A stretch of 64,000 bases of DNA from Xenophilus sp. Marseille-Q4582 (GTDB taxonomy: Bacteria; Pseudomonadota; Gammaproteobacteria; Burkholderiales; Burkholderiaceae_C). Position numbers and translations under genes: made by a program. Under the pieces are notes generated by a model. It was given only the letters and a program-made list of their open reading frames with translations. It did not search any database and was not told the origin of the DNA. The stretch is taken from the NCBI RefSeq assembly GCF_916700565.1, contig NZ_CAKAKO010000002.1, positions 558,001 through 622,000 on the forward strand, given 5' to 3'. Shown here one piece after another: positions 18,392 to 26,064 of the stretch (positions are counted from its first letter, which is position 1; every line of letters starts with the position of its first letter).

Positions 18392-19390
18392 ATGAACGCT
18401 GCCCACCCCGCCTCCTCTTTGCCGCCGGCGCCGCCCCTCCTGATCAGCGAGGTCGGGCCGCGCGACGGCCTGCAGTCGGTGGCCGCCACCATGCCCACGG
18501 CCGCCAAGCTGCGCTGGATCGCCGCCCTGCAGGCGGCCGGGCTGCGCGAGATCGAGGTGGCTTCCTTCGTGCCGCCGCGCCTGCTGCCGCAGATGGCCGA
18601 CGCGGCCGAGGTGGTGCGCCATGCCGCCACCCTGCCCGGCCTGTGCGTGATGGCGCTGGTGCCCAACCTGCGCGGCGCGCAGGCGGCGCTGGCGGCCGGC
18701 GCCCACAAGCTCACGATGCCGGTGTCCGCCAGCGAGGCGCATTCGCTGGCCAACGTGCGCAAGACACCGCTGGCCATGGTCGAGGAAGTGCGCGCCATCG
18801 ACGCGCTGCGGCGCACGCACGCGGCTGGCGGGCCCCTGGCGGGTCTGGAGGCCGGCATCTCCACCGCCTTCGGCTGCACCCTGCAGGGCCGCGTCGACGA
18901 AGACGCCGTGATCCGCTTGGCCGTGGCCTGCGCCGAGGCGGGCGCCGACGAGGTGGGCCTGTCCGACACCGTGGGCCATGCCAACCCGGCGCAGGTGCGG
19001 CGCCTGTTCACGCGCCTGCGTGCCGAACTGGGCGACAAGGCCGGCGCCGCCCACCTGCACAACACGCGCGGCCTGGGCCTGGCCAACTGCCTGGCGGCGT
19101 ACGAGGCCGGCGTGCGCACCTTCGACGCCTCGCAGGGCGGCCTGGGCGGCTGCCCCTATGCGCCGGGCGCCTCGGGCAACGTGGTCACCGAAGACCTGGT
19201 CTTCATGTTCGAGGCCATGGGCATTGCCACGGGCGTGGACCTGGAACGCCTGCTGGCCGCGCGCGAAGCGCTGCGCGAAGGCCTGCCCGGCGAGCCGCTC
19301 TACGGCATGACGCCCGAGGCGGGCCTGCCCCTGGGATTCCAGCCCGCCACCTCGAGACACAGGGCCGGAGGAGCGTTGCCTCATGTCTGA
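18392..19390 (+). CDS. Hydroxymethylglutaryl-CoA lyase-like enzyme
   Basis: 332 residues from the ATG at 18392. TIM-barrel aldolase of the HMGL/pyruvate-carboxyltransferase family: EVGPRDGLQ near residue 20 (catalytic Arg-Asp), metal-binding HLHNTRG near 220, and the HMG-CoA lyase signature GGLGGCPYAPGASGN near 252 with the active-site Cys. It would cleave HMG-CoA or a related 3-hydroxy-3-methyl acyl-CoA to acetyl-CoA and a keto acid. Its last 8 nt overlap the CaiB/BaiF gene, so substrate activation and cleavage are probably coupled. Confidence 0.9.
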   Translation: MNAAHPASSLPPAPPLLISEVGPRDGLQSVAATMPTAAKLRWIAALQAAGLREIEVASFVPPRLLPQMADAAEVVRHAATLPGLCVMALVPNLRGAQAALAAGAHKLTMPVSASEAHSLANVRKTPLAMVEEVRAIDALRRTHAAGGPLAGLEAGISTAFGCTLQGRVDEDAVIRLAVACAEAGADEVGLSDTVGHANPAQVRRLFTRLRAELGDKAGAAHLHNTRGLGLANCLAAYEAGVRTFDASQGGLGGCPYAPGASGNVVTEDLVFMFEAMGIATGVDLERLLAAREALREGLPGEPLYGMTPEAGLPLGFQPATSRHRAGGALPHV

Positions 19391-20576
19391 TTCCCAGGCG
19401 CCACTGCCCTATGCGGGCATCCGCGTGGTCGAGTTCTCGCACATGGTCATGGGCCCGACCTGCGGCCTGCTGCTGGGCGACCTGGGCGCGGAAGTGATCA
19501 AGGTCGAGCCCGTGGGCGGCGACAGCACGCGCCGGCTGCTGGGCTCGGGCGCGGGCTTCTTCCCCGCCTTCAACCGCAACAAGAAGAGCATCGTGCTCGA
19601 CCTCAAGACGCCCGAGGGCATCGCCGCTGCGCTGGCGCTGGCCGACAGCGCCGACATCGTGACCGAGAACTACAAGCCCGGCACCATGAAGAAGCTGGGC
19701 CTGGACTACGCCACGCTCAAGGCGCGCAACCCGCGCCTGATCTACGTGAGCCACAAGGGCTTCCTGCCCGGCCCGTACGAACAGCGCACCGCGCTCGACG
19801 AGGTGGTGCAGATGATGGGCGGCCTGGCCTACATGACGGGCCGCCTCGGCGACCCGCTGCGCGCCGGCACCAGCGTCAACGACATCATGGGCGGCATGTT
19901 CGGCGCCATCGGCGCCATGGCCGCGCTGCGCCAGCGCGAACTGACTGGCGAGGGCTGCGAGGTGCAGTCGGCCCTGTTCGAGAACAACATCTTCCTGGTG
20001 GCGCAGCACATGATGCAGTTCGCCGCCACGGGCCAGGCGGCCGACCCCATGCCCAGCCGCATCTCGGCCTGGGGCATCTACGACGTGTTCACGGTCAAGG
20101 ACGGCGAGCAGATCTTCCTGGCGGCCGTGAGCGACAAGCAGTGGGCGGTGTTCTGCCGCGCGCTGGGCCTGGGCGAGCTGCTGGCCGATCCGCGCTTGGC
20201 CAGCAACAACGACCGCGTGCGCGCGCGCGACTGGCTCATGCCGCTGCTGCGCGCACATGTGGCCGAGCGCAGCGCGGCCGAACTGGCGGCGCTGTTTGAG
20301 GCGAACGAGCTGCCCTTCGCGCCCATCACCAAGCCGCATGAACTGTTCGACGACCCGCACCTGAAGGCCAGCGGCGGCATGGCGCCGGTGCGCATGAACG
20401 ACGGCAGCTTCTCGCCCGTCCCGCTGCTGCCGCTGGCGCTGGACGGCGCGCGGCCGGGCATCCGCCTGCAGCCGCCGCTGACCGGCGAGCACACGCGCGA
20501 ATTGCTGCTGGGCGCCGGCTATAGCGCCGAAGCGGTGGAGGCCCTGATCGCCAGCGGGCGGGCACAGGCGCAGTAA
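19383..20576 (+). CDS. CaiB/BaiF (family III) CoA-transferase
   Basis: 397 residues. Family III features are present: the N-terminal GIRVVEFSHMVMGPTCGLLL stretch, and the catalytic Asp expected in SVNDIMGG (D167). It moves CoA between carboxylic acids. The 8-nt overlap with the lyase gene and the shared IclR control suggest it makes the lyase's acyl-CoA substrate, for example by CoA transfer to a 3-hydroxy-3-methyl dicarboxylate. The exact acid is unknown. Confidence 0.93.
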   Translation: MSDSQAPLPYAGIRVVEFSHMVMGPTCGLLLGDLGAEVIKVEPVGGDSTRRLLGSGAGFFPAFNRNKKSIVLDLKTPEGIAAALALADSADIVTENYKPGTMKKLGLDYATLKARNPRLIYVSHKGFLPGPYEQRTALDEVVQMMGGLAYMTGRLGDPLRAGTSVNDIMGGMFGAIGAMAALRQRELTGEGCEVQSALFENNIFLVAQHMMQFAATGQAADPMPSRISAWGIYDVFTVKDGEQIFLAAVSDKQWAVFCRALGLGELLADPRLASNNDRVRARDWLMPLLRAHVAERSAAELAALFEANELPFAPITKPHELFDDPHLKASGGMAPVRMNDGSFSPVPLLPLALDGARPGIRLQPPLTGEHTRELLLGAGYSAEAVEALIASGRAQAQ

Positions 20577-20732
20577 TCACCTGGCGGCGGCCCCTTGGCG
20601 GGCACGCGCGGGTTTCCCCAGAGGAACGAAGGCGCACGTGCGTCTCTGCGCCGCTCCCGCGGCATGCTCGCCTTGGCCGTGAAGCCACACGTCTTCGCCA
20701 ACTTTTTCACGGCGTGCAATTCCACTCGGCAT

Positions 20733-20778
20733 AGAACGAAGTTCTGCCTTGCCTGGCGTCAAGAAATCAGTTCTGATT
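20733..20778. promoter_or_regulatory. Two palindromes in the Roadblock-gene leader region
   Basis: AGAAC-GAA-GTTCT (20733-20745) and AATCAG-TT-CTGATT (20765-20778), both perfect, in the A/T-richer part of the 293-bp gap between the CoA-transferase and Roadblock genes. The first matches the putative IclR operator at 18341. The rest of the gap (20577-20720) is GC-rich without recognised signals. Confidence 0.45.
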
Positions 20779-20869
20779 GCATACGTCATATTTTGTTGCA
20801 ACCATCGGAAATCTGATGGATTGCCGCCTCTCCTTTCTTTTTTCTTCCAACGCACACACGGAGCCCGCC

Positions 20870-21229
20870 ATGGCCAACATCACCGATTCCCTGAATGAAC
20901 TGCTGACCCTCGAAGGCGCCATGTGCGCGGCCGTGGTCGACGCCAACAGCGGCATGCTGCTGGGCTCGGCCGGCTCGGGCGTGGACATGGAGCTGGCCGC
21001 GGCCGGCAACACCGAGGTGGTGCGTGCCAAGATCAAGACCATGCGCGCGCTGGGCCTGAATGACACCATCGACGACATGCTGATCACGCTGGGCAAGCAG
21101 TACCACCTGATCCGCCCTTCGGCCCGCACCGAAGGCGTGTTCGTCTACTACGTGCTCGACAAGAACCGCGCCAACCTCGCCCTGGCGCGCCGCAAGGTGC
21201 AGGACGTGGAAAAGACCCTGACGGTCTGA
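20870..21229 (+). CDS. Roadblock/LC7 domain protein (MglB-like)
   Basis: 119 residues from the ATG at 20870. A single Roadblock/LC7 domain (about residues 5-100; MCAAVVDANSGMLLGSAG), the fold of MglB-type regulators that bind small Ras-like GTPases. No mglA-like GTPase is nearby, so it is an orphan and its partner is unknown. The frame is open upstream but the domain begins at this Met. It ends in a hairpin terminator and converges with the histidine kinase/response regulator pair. A and T are more frequent in its leader than in neighbouring genes. Confidence 0.83.
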   Translation: MANITDSLNELLTLEGAMCAAVVDANSGMLLGSAGSGVDMELAAAGNTEVVRAKIKTMRALGLNDTIDDMLITLGKQYHLIRPSARTEGVFVYYVLDKNRANLALARRKVQDVEKTLTV

Positions 21230-21254
21230 GTTCTGCGCGGCGCTCGCGAGCTCG

Positions 21255-21289
21255 GGGGGCTGCGTGCCATGCGCGGCCCCTTTCTTTTT
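21255..21289 (+). terminator. Intrinsic terminator after the Roadblock gene
   Basis: GC-rich stem (GGGGGCTGCG paired with CGCGGCCCC, one bulge and one G-T pair) with a short loop, followed by TTTCTTTTT at 21281-21289. Confidence 0.75.
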
Positions 21290-21350
21290 GTGCCGGCCGC
21301 TGACGACGAGCGCTGCGCAGCGCAGGAAGCGGTGAATGCGGCGGCGGTCG

Positions 21351-22037
21351 CTACGCCGCGATCAGCGGCGCGCGGAACACGTAACCCACGCGCTGCTGCG
21401 ACTGCAGCGGCACCGCGATGGGTGTGGCGCGCTCGATGCGCCGGCGCAGGCGGTAGATGGTGGCGTGCAGGTTGTTGTCGGACTCGATGCCGCTCAGGTG
21501 GCCCAGCTGCGCCCGCAGCTGTTCGCGGGTGACGGTCTCGCCGGCCGCCTGCAGGAAGCACTGCATCACCAGCAGGTCCGTGGCGCCCAGTTCCACCGCG
21601 GCGCCATCGGGCGCGGTGAGCAGGCTGCGCGGCGGGTCCAGCTTCCAGGCCGTGTGGGTGCGGGCCGTGGTCATGATGCGGCGGTGCACCGCACGCACGG
21701 CCAGCTCCACCTGCTCGAAGGTCACCGGCTTGGCCAGGTACATGTCGGCGCCGGCGTGGATGACCTCGGCGAAGACTTCCGGCCCCAGGCGGCCCGACAC
21801 CACGAGCACGCCCGCGTCGGTGCGCTTGCGCAGGATGCGGATCAGCTCCGCCCCGGCGACGCCGGGCAGCATCAGGTCCACCACGTAGAACTCGTGCCGC
21901 CACGGCGCCACGTCGGCCAGCAGGTCGCTGCTGTCGGCATAGCACTGCACCGCCACGCCCTGCGCCTGCAGGTGCTGCGCGAGGAACTCGGTGTATTCGG
22001 TGTCGTCGTCGACCAGGGCCAGACTGCGGGGGAGCAT
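21351..22037 (-). CDS. OmpR-family response regulator
   Basis: 228 residues from the ATG at 22037. Receiver domain with acidic pocket VDDD (9-12), phospho-acceptor Asp54 in VVDLMLPG and Lys103 in LAKP. C-terminal winged helix (about residues 125-225; SDNNLHATIYRLRRRIE) binds DNA. It lies 47 nt downstream of a histidine kinase gene in the same direction and is surely its partner. Target genes are unknown. Confidence 0.93.
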   Translation of the reverse strand: MLPRSLALVDDDTEYTEFLAQHLQAQGVAVQCYADSSDLLADVAPWRHEFYVVDLMLPGVAGAELIRILRKRTDAGVLVVSGRLGPEVFAEVIHAGADMYLAKPVTFEQVELAVRAVHRRIMTTARTHTAWKLDPPRSLLTAPDGAAVELGATDLLVMQCFLQAAGETVTREQLRAQLGHLSGIESDNNLHATIYRLRRRIERATPIAVPLQSQQRVGYVFRAPLIAA

Positions 22038-22084
22038 GGGCGGAAAGCGGAGGGGGATGGCTGGGGTGAAAGGCGCCCGGCCTT

Positions 22085-23242
22085 TCAATCGGCCAGACCC
22101 TGGGGCAGGGTCAGCCGCATGATTGTGCCGCCGCCGGGCGCCGACAGCGCCTCGATGCTGCCCTGGTGCAGCCGCGCGACCGCATGCACGATGAACAGGC
22201 CCAGCCCCACGCCAGGATGGTGCCTGGCATTGCTGCCGCGCGAACCCTTGTCGAACAGGCGCGGCCGCAGCTCGTCGGGAATGCCGGGCCCCTGGTCCAC
22301 CACCTCCAGGTGCAGCGCCAGCGGCTCGTCCGATTCGTCGATGCGCAGCACCACCGGCGCCTGCGGCGGCGAATAGGCCAGCGCGTTGTTCAGCAGGTTG
22401 CGCAGGCTCAGGCGCATCAGGGCCGGGTGCAGCTGCACGGTGCGCGTGCCGGTGCGCCACTCCACCGCCACGCGTGCGCGCGCATCGGCGGCGATGTCGT
22501 GCACCGCCAGCTTGACCAGGGTGGGCAGGTCGCATTCCGACAGCGGATGCGCGCCGTCGGCCAGCGTGGTGCCGGCGGCCAGCGTGTTGTCCAGCGTGCC
22601 GATCACCTGCTGCAGCACGTGCTCGGCGCGCAGCAGGGCGCTGCCGGCCTGCGCCGCCTCGCTGGAGGACACGCCCGCGATGGCCTTCATGGTCGCCTGC
22701 ATGGCGGCCGAGGCGTTGTTCAGCGGCTGGCGGATCTCGTGCGACAGCAGCTGCAGCATGTCGTTGCGTTCCTGCAGCATGGCGGTGCGCCAGTCGAGCA
22801 GGGTGCGCGCCTTCTGCAGCTCGGCCTCGCGCGCGGCGTCGCCGCGGCGCTCGGCGCTCTGGTCCTGCAGCCACAGCAGCACGCTGTGCTGCCCCGGCCG
22901 GCCCGTGGCTTCGGGCGTGAGATGGATGCGGCCCCAGCGCGGCGGGCTGCTGTCGGGCGAGGCGTCCTCGAAGCTGCCGCCCGCGCCCCCTCGGGCGCGC
23001 GCCACATGGGCCTGGTGCCGCTCGGCGCGCGCGGCCGGCAGGCACTGAGCGCAGGGCCGGTCCAGCCAGGCGGCGGGCGTCTGGCCGAACCAGGCGCACC
23101 AGGCCGGCGTCACCCAGCGCACCAAGCCTTCGGCATCGCACCACGCCAGCGGCAGCGGCGAGGCCATCAGCAGCCGCGACCACTCCCGCGGTTGCGCGGG
23201 TGCGGGCGCGGAGGCATCGACGGAGTCGGCGGGATCGGACAT
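22085..23242 (-). CDS. Soluble PAS-domain sensor histidine kinase
   Basis: 385 residues from the ATG at 23242. There are no membrane segments, so it senses inside the cytoplasm. A PAS-like region spans about residues 22-130. The dimerisation helix carries His168 in LLSHEIRQPLNNA. ATPase boxes follow: N-box LRNLLNNALAYS, G1 VDQGPGIP and G2 GVGLGLFIVHA. It phosphorylates the response regulator encoded 47 nt downstream. The signal is not apparent; several Cys and Trp residues sit in the PAS region. Confidence 0.92.
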   Translation of the reverse strand: MSDPADSVDASAPAPAQPREWSRLLMASPLPLAWCDAEGLVRWVTPAWCAWFGQTPAAWLDRPCAQCLPAARAERHQAHVARARGGAGGSFEDASPDSSPPRWGRIHLTPEATGRPGQHSVLLWLQDQSAERRGDAAREAELQKARTLLDWRTAMLQERNDMLQLLSHEIRQPLNNASAAMQATMKAIAGVSSSEAAQAGSALLRAEHVLQQVIGTLDNTLAAGTTLADGAHPLSECDLPTLVKLAVHDIAADARARVAVEWRTGTRTVQLHPALMRLSLRNLLNNALAYSPPQAPVVLRIDESDEPLALHLEVVDQGPGIPDELRPRLFDKGSRGSNARHHPGVGLGLFIVHAVARLHQGSIEALSAPGGGTIMRLTLPQGLAD

Positions 23243-23317
23243 GGCGGCGCGGGGCGTGCGAGGCCGTGCATGGTAGCGGCGCGGCTGCGGCGCCCGCGCT
23301 TGGCGTACGCTCGCGCC

Positions 23318-24358
23318 ATGGATCGCCTGAAGCAGCTCGAAACCTTCGTCGCGGTGGCCGCGCGCGGCAGCCTCTCGGCGGCTGCGCGCGCGGAAGGCGT
23401 GGCGCCCGCGCTGATCGGGCGGCGCCTGGATGCGCTGGAGGAGCGCCTGGGCGTCAAGCTGCTGCTGCGCAGCACGCGCCGCCTCACGCTCACGCACGAA
23501 GGCAGCGCCTTCCTCGAGCATTGCCAGCGCCTGCTGGTCGAGCTGGCCGACGCGGAGGCCAGCGTGAGCGCGGGCGGCGTGAAGGCCAGCGGCCATCTGC
23601 GCGTGACGGCGCCGGCCGGCTTCGGCCGCCGCCACGTGGCGCCGCTGGTGCCGCGGTTCCACGCGCTGCATCCCGAGGTGACGATCTCGCTGAACCTGAG
23701 CGACCGCGTGATCGACATGGCGGGCGAGAACTTCGATTGCGCCGTGCGCGTGGGCGACCTGCCCGATTCCTCGCTGGTGAGCATCCGCCTGGCCGACAAC
23801 CGCCGCCGCTGCGTGGCCACGCCCGCCTTCCTGCAGCGCCACGGCGTGCCGCAGCACCCGCACGAGCTGCTGCGCTTTGCCTGCCTCACCCTCAGCAGCG
23901 ACGCCTCGCAGACGCGCGGCTGGGCGTTCCGCATTCCGCGGACCACCCAGGGGCGCCATGCCGAAAGCGCCCTTTCGGACGCCGGCGTTCCACGGACCGC
24001 CCAGGGGCGCAGCAGTGAAGCCCCTGAAGAAGCCGGCGCGGACTTCGAGGTCATCCACCTCAAGCCGCACGGCCCCATGGACTGCTCCGACGGCCAGGTG
24101 CTGCACGACTGGTGCCTGGCCGGGCACGGCATCGCATGGCGCAGCACCTGGGAGGTGGATTCGGAGATCCGCAACGGCACGCTGGTGGCCGTGCTGGACG
24201 CGTTCGCGGCGCCGCCCAACGGCATCTATGCGGTGGTGCCGCAACGCAAGCACCTGCCGCTGCGCGTGCGGCTCTGGCTGGATTTCCTCAAGCACCAATA
24301 CGCCCAGCCGGGTTACTGGGGCGGCGCACCGCCGGGCGCAGGGCCCGGCTCCCCATAA
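23318..24358 (+). CDS. LysR-family regulator with a repeat-derived in-frame insertion
   Basis: 346 residues, 30-40 longer than usual LysR proteins. The N-terminal winged helix (residues about 5-63; LSAAARAEGVAPALIGRRLDAL) and effector domain (HGVPQHPHELLRFACL; LHDWCLAGHGIAWRSTWEV) are of the transporter/stress-type LysR group. Between GWAFRIP and DFEVIHLKPHG there is an inserted Pro/Ala/Arg-rich stretch (about residues 207-240) encoded by a repeat pair with an internal hairpin (23934-24010). Because the insert keeps the frame, the gene may still work. It diverges from the kinase gene. A TACGCT hexamer ends 6 nt before the ATG. Confidence 0.88.
   Translation: MDRLKQLETFVAVAARGSLSAAARAEGVAPALIGRRLDALEERLGVKLLLRSTRRLTLTHEGSAFLEHCQRLLVELADAEASVSAGGVKASGHLRVTAPAGFGRRHVAPLVPRFHALHPEVTISLNLSDRVIDMAGENFDCAVRVGDLPDSSLVSIRLADNRRRCVATPAFLQRHGVPQHPHELLRFACLTLSSDASQTRGWAFRIPRTTQGRHAESALSDAGVPRTAQGRSSEAPEEAGADFEVIHLKPHGPMDCSDGQVLHDWCLAGHGIAWRSTWEVDSEIRNGTLVAVLDAFAAPPNGIYAVVPQRKHLPLRVRLWLDFLKHQYAQPGYWGGAPPGAGPGSP
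23934..24010. repeat. REP/MITE-like repeat inside the LysR gene
   Basis: Two 23-bp direct repeats (23934-23956 and 23988-24010; 21 of 23 identical, sharing CCCAGGGGCGC) start 54 bp apart, an exact multiple of 3. Between them is a perfect hairpin CCGAAAG-CGCC-CTTTCGG (23961-23978). The segment interrupts a conserved protein family, so it looks like an inserted dispersed repeat. Confidence 0.65.
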
Positions 24359-24364
24359 TGGGCC

Positions 24365-24918
24365 ATGCTCTGGCACCGGTCCCGCCCCTGGATCCTGCGG
24401 CTGCGCTCGGCCGGCTGGCTGCTCGTGGCGGGCCTCGCTGCCGCTTGCGCCACGGCGCCGGCACCTTCCGCTCCGCCGGCACGGTCAGCGTGACCCATGC
24501 CGAGCCGGACCGCCTGGAGGCCGGCCGGCAGGGCCCGCCCGAGAGCGAGGCCGCGCGCCGCGCCTGGGTGGACGCCCTGAGCGCGTACCTGGCCGAGCGC
24601 AGCGCGGCGGCCCTGCCCGAGGGCCAGCGGCTGGATGTGCACCTGCGCCGCGTGCAGCGTGCGGGCGCCTTCGAGCCCTGGCGCGGCCCGCAGGCCGGGG
24701 AGGTGCGCATCGTGCGCGACATCTACCCGCCGCGCATCGAGCTCGACTTCCGCCTGCGCGGTGCCGACGGCCGGGTGCTGCGCGAAGGGGCCCGCACGCT
24801 GAGCGACACCGCCTTCCTGATGCGGCCCAGCCCGCACCCGCGCGACGACCCGCTGCGCCATGAGAAGGCGCTGATCGACGACTGGGTGCGCCAGGAGTTC
24901 GGGGCGCGGCGCGGCTAG
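24365..24918 (+). pseudogene. Frameshifted lipoprotein gene (DUF3016-like)
   Basis: The ATG at 24365 (CATAAT box 5 nt upstream) begins a good lipoprotein signal, with basic residues and then WLLVAGLAAAC, but this frame stops at 24489-24491. The rest of the protein continues in another frame to 24918: TVSVTHAEPDRL through VRQEFGARRG, resembling DUF3016 proteins. A single lost base near 24460-24480, within the repeated GCCGGCAC words, would join the two halves. The downstream frame also has an ATG at 24358, but that gives no signal peptide. It is a recent frameshift or a sequencing error. The intact product would be an outer-membrane or periplasmic lipoprotein of unknown function. Confidence 0.65.
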
Positions 24919-25028
24919 CGGGGCGCGTGCGCGGCCAGGGGTGTGGGCCACGTCCGGCCAGGTCATCGCCGCCGTGGACAATGCGCGGCGGCGCGCCGGC
25001 GCCACCCTTTCCAGCCGCGAGCGAAACC

Positions 25029-25481
25029 ATGACCCTCGAAGCCATCCTTGCCTACCTGCACCTGCTGGCCATCCTGACGATGGTCGTCTTCCTCGCCAGC
25101 GAGGCGGCGCTGTGCCGCGTGGAATGGCTCAATGCGCAGGTGGTGGAGCGCCTGGCGCGCGTGGACATGATCTATGGCATTGCGTCGATCGCCGTGCTGG
25201 CCACCGGCGTGGCGCGCACCGTGTGGGGCGTGAAAGGCGCCAGCTGGTACTGGAGCAACCCGCTGCTGCACATCAAGTTCACGCTCTTCATCGTCGTGGG
25301 CCTGCTGTCCATCGGGCCCACGATGCGCTTCCTGCGCTGGCGCCGGCAGTTGCGCGCCACGGGCGCGCTGCCCACCGAGGCCGAAATCCGCGCCACGCGC
25401 AAGCTCGTGATGATCGAGGCGCACCTCGTGGCGCTCATCCCGCTGGCGGCCGTGTTCCTGGCGCGCGGCTTCGGCGGCTGA
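25029..25481 (+). CDS. DUF2214-family membrane protein
   Basis: 150 residues from the ATG at 25029, which starts directly at the family's N-terminus (TLEAILAYLHLLAILTMVVF). Four hydrophobic segments at about residues 5-25, 45-65, 75-98 and 125-147. The conserved pattern with His11 and Glu25 in the first helices recalls small putative membrane proteins of unknown function; I infer an inner-membrane location only. A GACAAT hexamer lies about 50 nt upstream. Confidence 0.8.
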   Translation: MTLEAILAYLHLLAILTMVVFLASEAALCRVEWLNAQVVERLARVDMIYGIASIAVLATGVARTVWGVKGASWYWSNPLLHIKFTLFIVVGLLSIGPTMRFLRWRRQLRATGALPTEAEIRATRKLVMIEAHLVALIPLAAVFLARGFGG

Positions 25482-25489
25482 GCGGGGCG

Positions 25490-25620
25490 CGATCCGCGGC
25501 GAAGGCCACGGGCGAGCGCAGCGAAGCGCTCAAGGCACCCGAGGAACGGGCTGGACCCGGCCTCTGGGCCCCCTCGCGCAGCAGAAGGGGCGCCGCGAAG
25601 CGGCCCGGCGGGCCGTCAAA
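25490..25620. repeat. Candidate dispersed intergenic repeat
   Basis: A 130-bp non-coding stretch with several nested stems, e.g. GAGCGC-N6-GCGCTC (25514-25531) and GGCCCG/CGGGCC near 25597-25612. It reads like the structured intergenic repeats common in Comamonadaceae and could also end transcription of psiF. No second copy is identified in this window. Confidence 0.35.
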
Positions 25621-25941
25621 CTAGGCCGCGGCGCCGCTCAGGCAGGTCTTCATGAAGGCTTTGCGCGCGTCGCCCTTGAGCGACTGGGCGCCCGCTTCTG
25701 CGTTGCAGGTCTTCATCTTTTCCTGCTGCGTGGCCTTGGCGGCCGACAGGCACTGCTTCATGAAGGCCTTGCGCGCGTCGCCCTTCTTGTCGCCGGCCTC
25801 GGCGTTGCAGCTCTTCATCTTGTTCTGTTGCGCGGTGGGCGCCTTGTCGGCGGGCGCCGCCGGGGCGGCTGCGGGCGCCTGGGCCAGGGCGTTCAGCGAC
25901 AGGGCGGCGCCCAGGGCCAGCAGAAAGACGGCTTTCTTCAT
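25621..25941 (-). CDS. PsiF-repeat periplasmic protein
   Basis: 106 residues from the ATG at 25941. Signal peptide at residues 1-21 (AVFLLALGAALSLNALAQ), Ala/Pro linker, then two tandem PsiF repeats of about 33 residues, each with the pattern KMK-S/T-CNAEAG followed by KGDARKAFMK-CL. The four cysteines are paired by repeat, suggesting one disulfide per repeat in the periplasm. The PsiF family is named for phosphate-starvation induction in E. coli; function unknown. It diverges from argS. Confidence 0.9.
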   Translation of the reverse strand: MKKAVFLLALGAALSLNALAQAPAAAPAAPADKAPTAQQNKMKSCNAEAGDKKGDARKAFMKQCLSAAKATQQEKMKTCNAEAGAQSLKGDARKAFMKTCLSGAAA

Positions 25942-26052
25942 GGTGTTGTTCCTTCCGGTGAGTTCGGCAGGCGGCAAGGGCGCCGCCCGCCCCTCTAACG
26001 TACCGCAGCCGCGGCGCGCCGACAGCCGGGCTGCCCCAGGGTTTGCCCCCGA

Positions 26053-26058
26053 TAAAAT
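26053..26058 (+). promoter_or_regulatory. -10 box of argS at leaderless spacing
   Basis: TAAAAT followed by exactly 6 nt and the argS ATG at 26065. No Shine-Dalgarno sequence fits in between, so transcription probably starts at or beside the start codon. No strong -35. Confidence 0.55.
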
Positions 26059-26064
26059 CGATCG

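Noticed and set aside
24358-24918. An intact gene starting at ATG 24358 in the frame of the DUF3016-like body
   Set aside because: Its N-terminus has no signal peptide, while the other frame from 24365 gives a textbook lipoprotein signal; a frameshift explains both.
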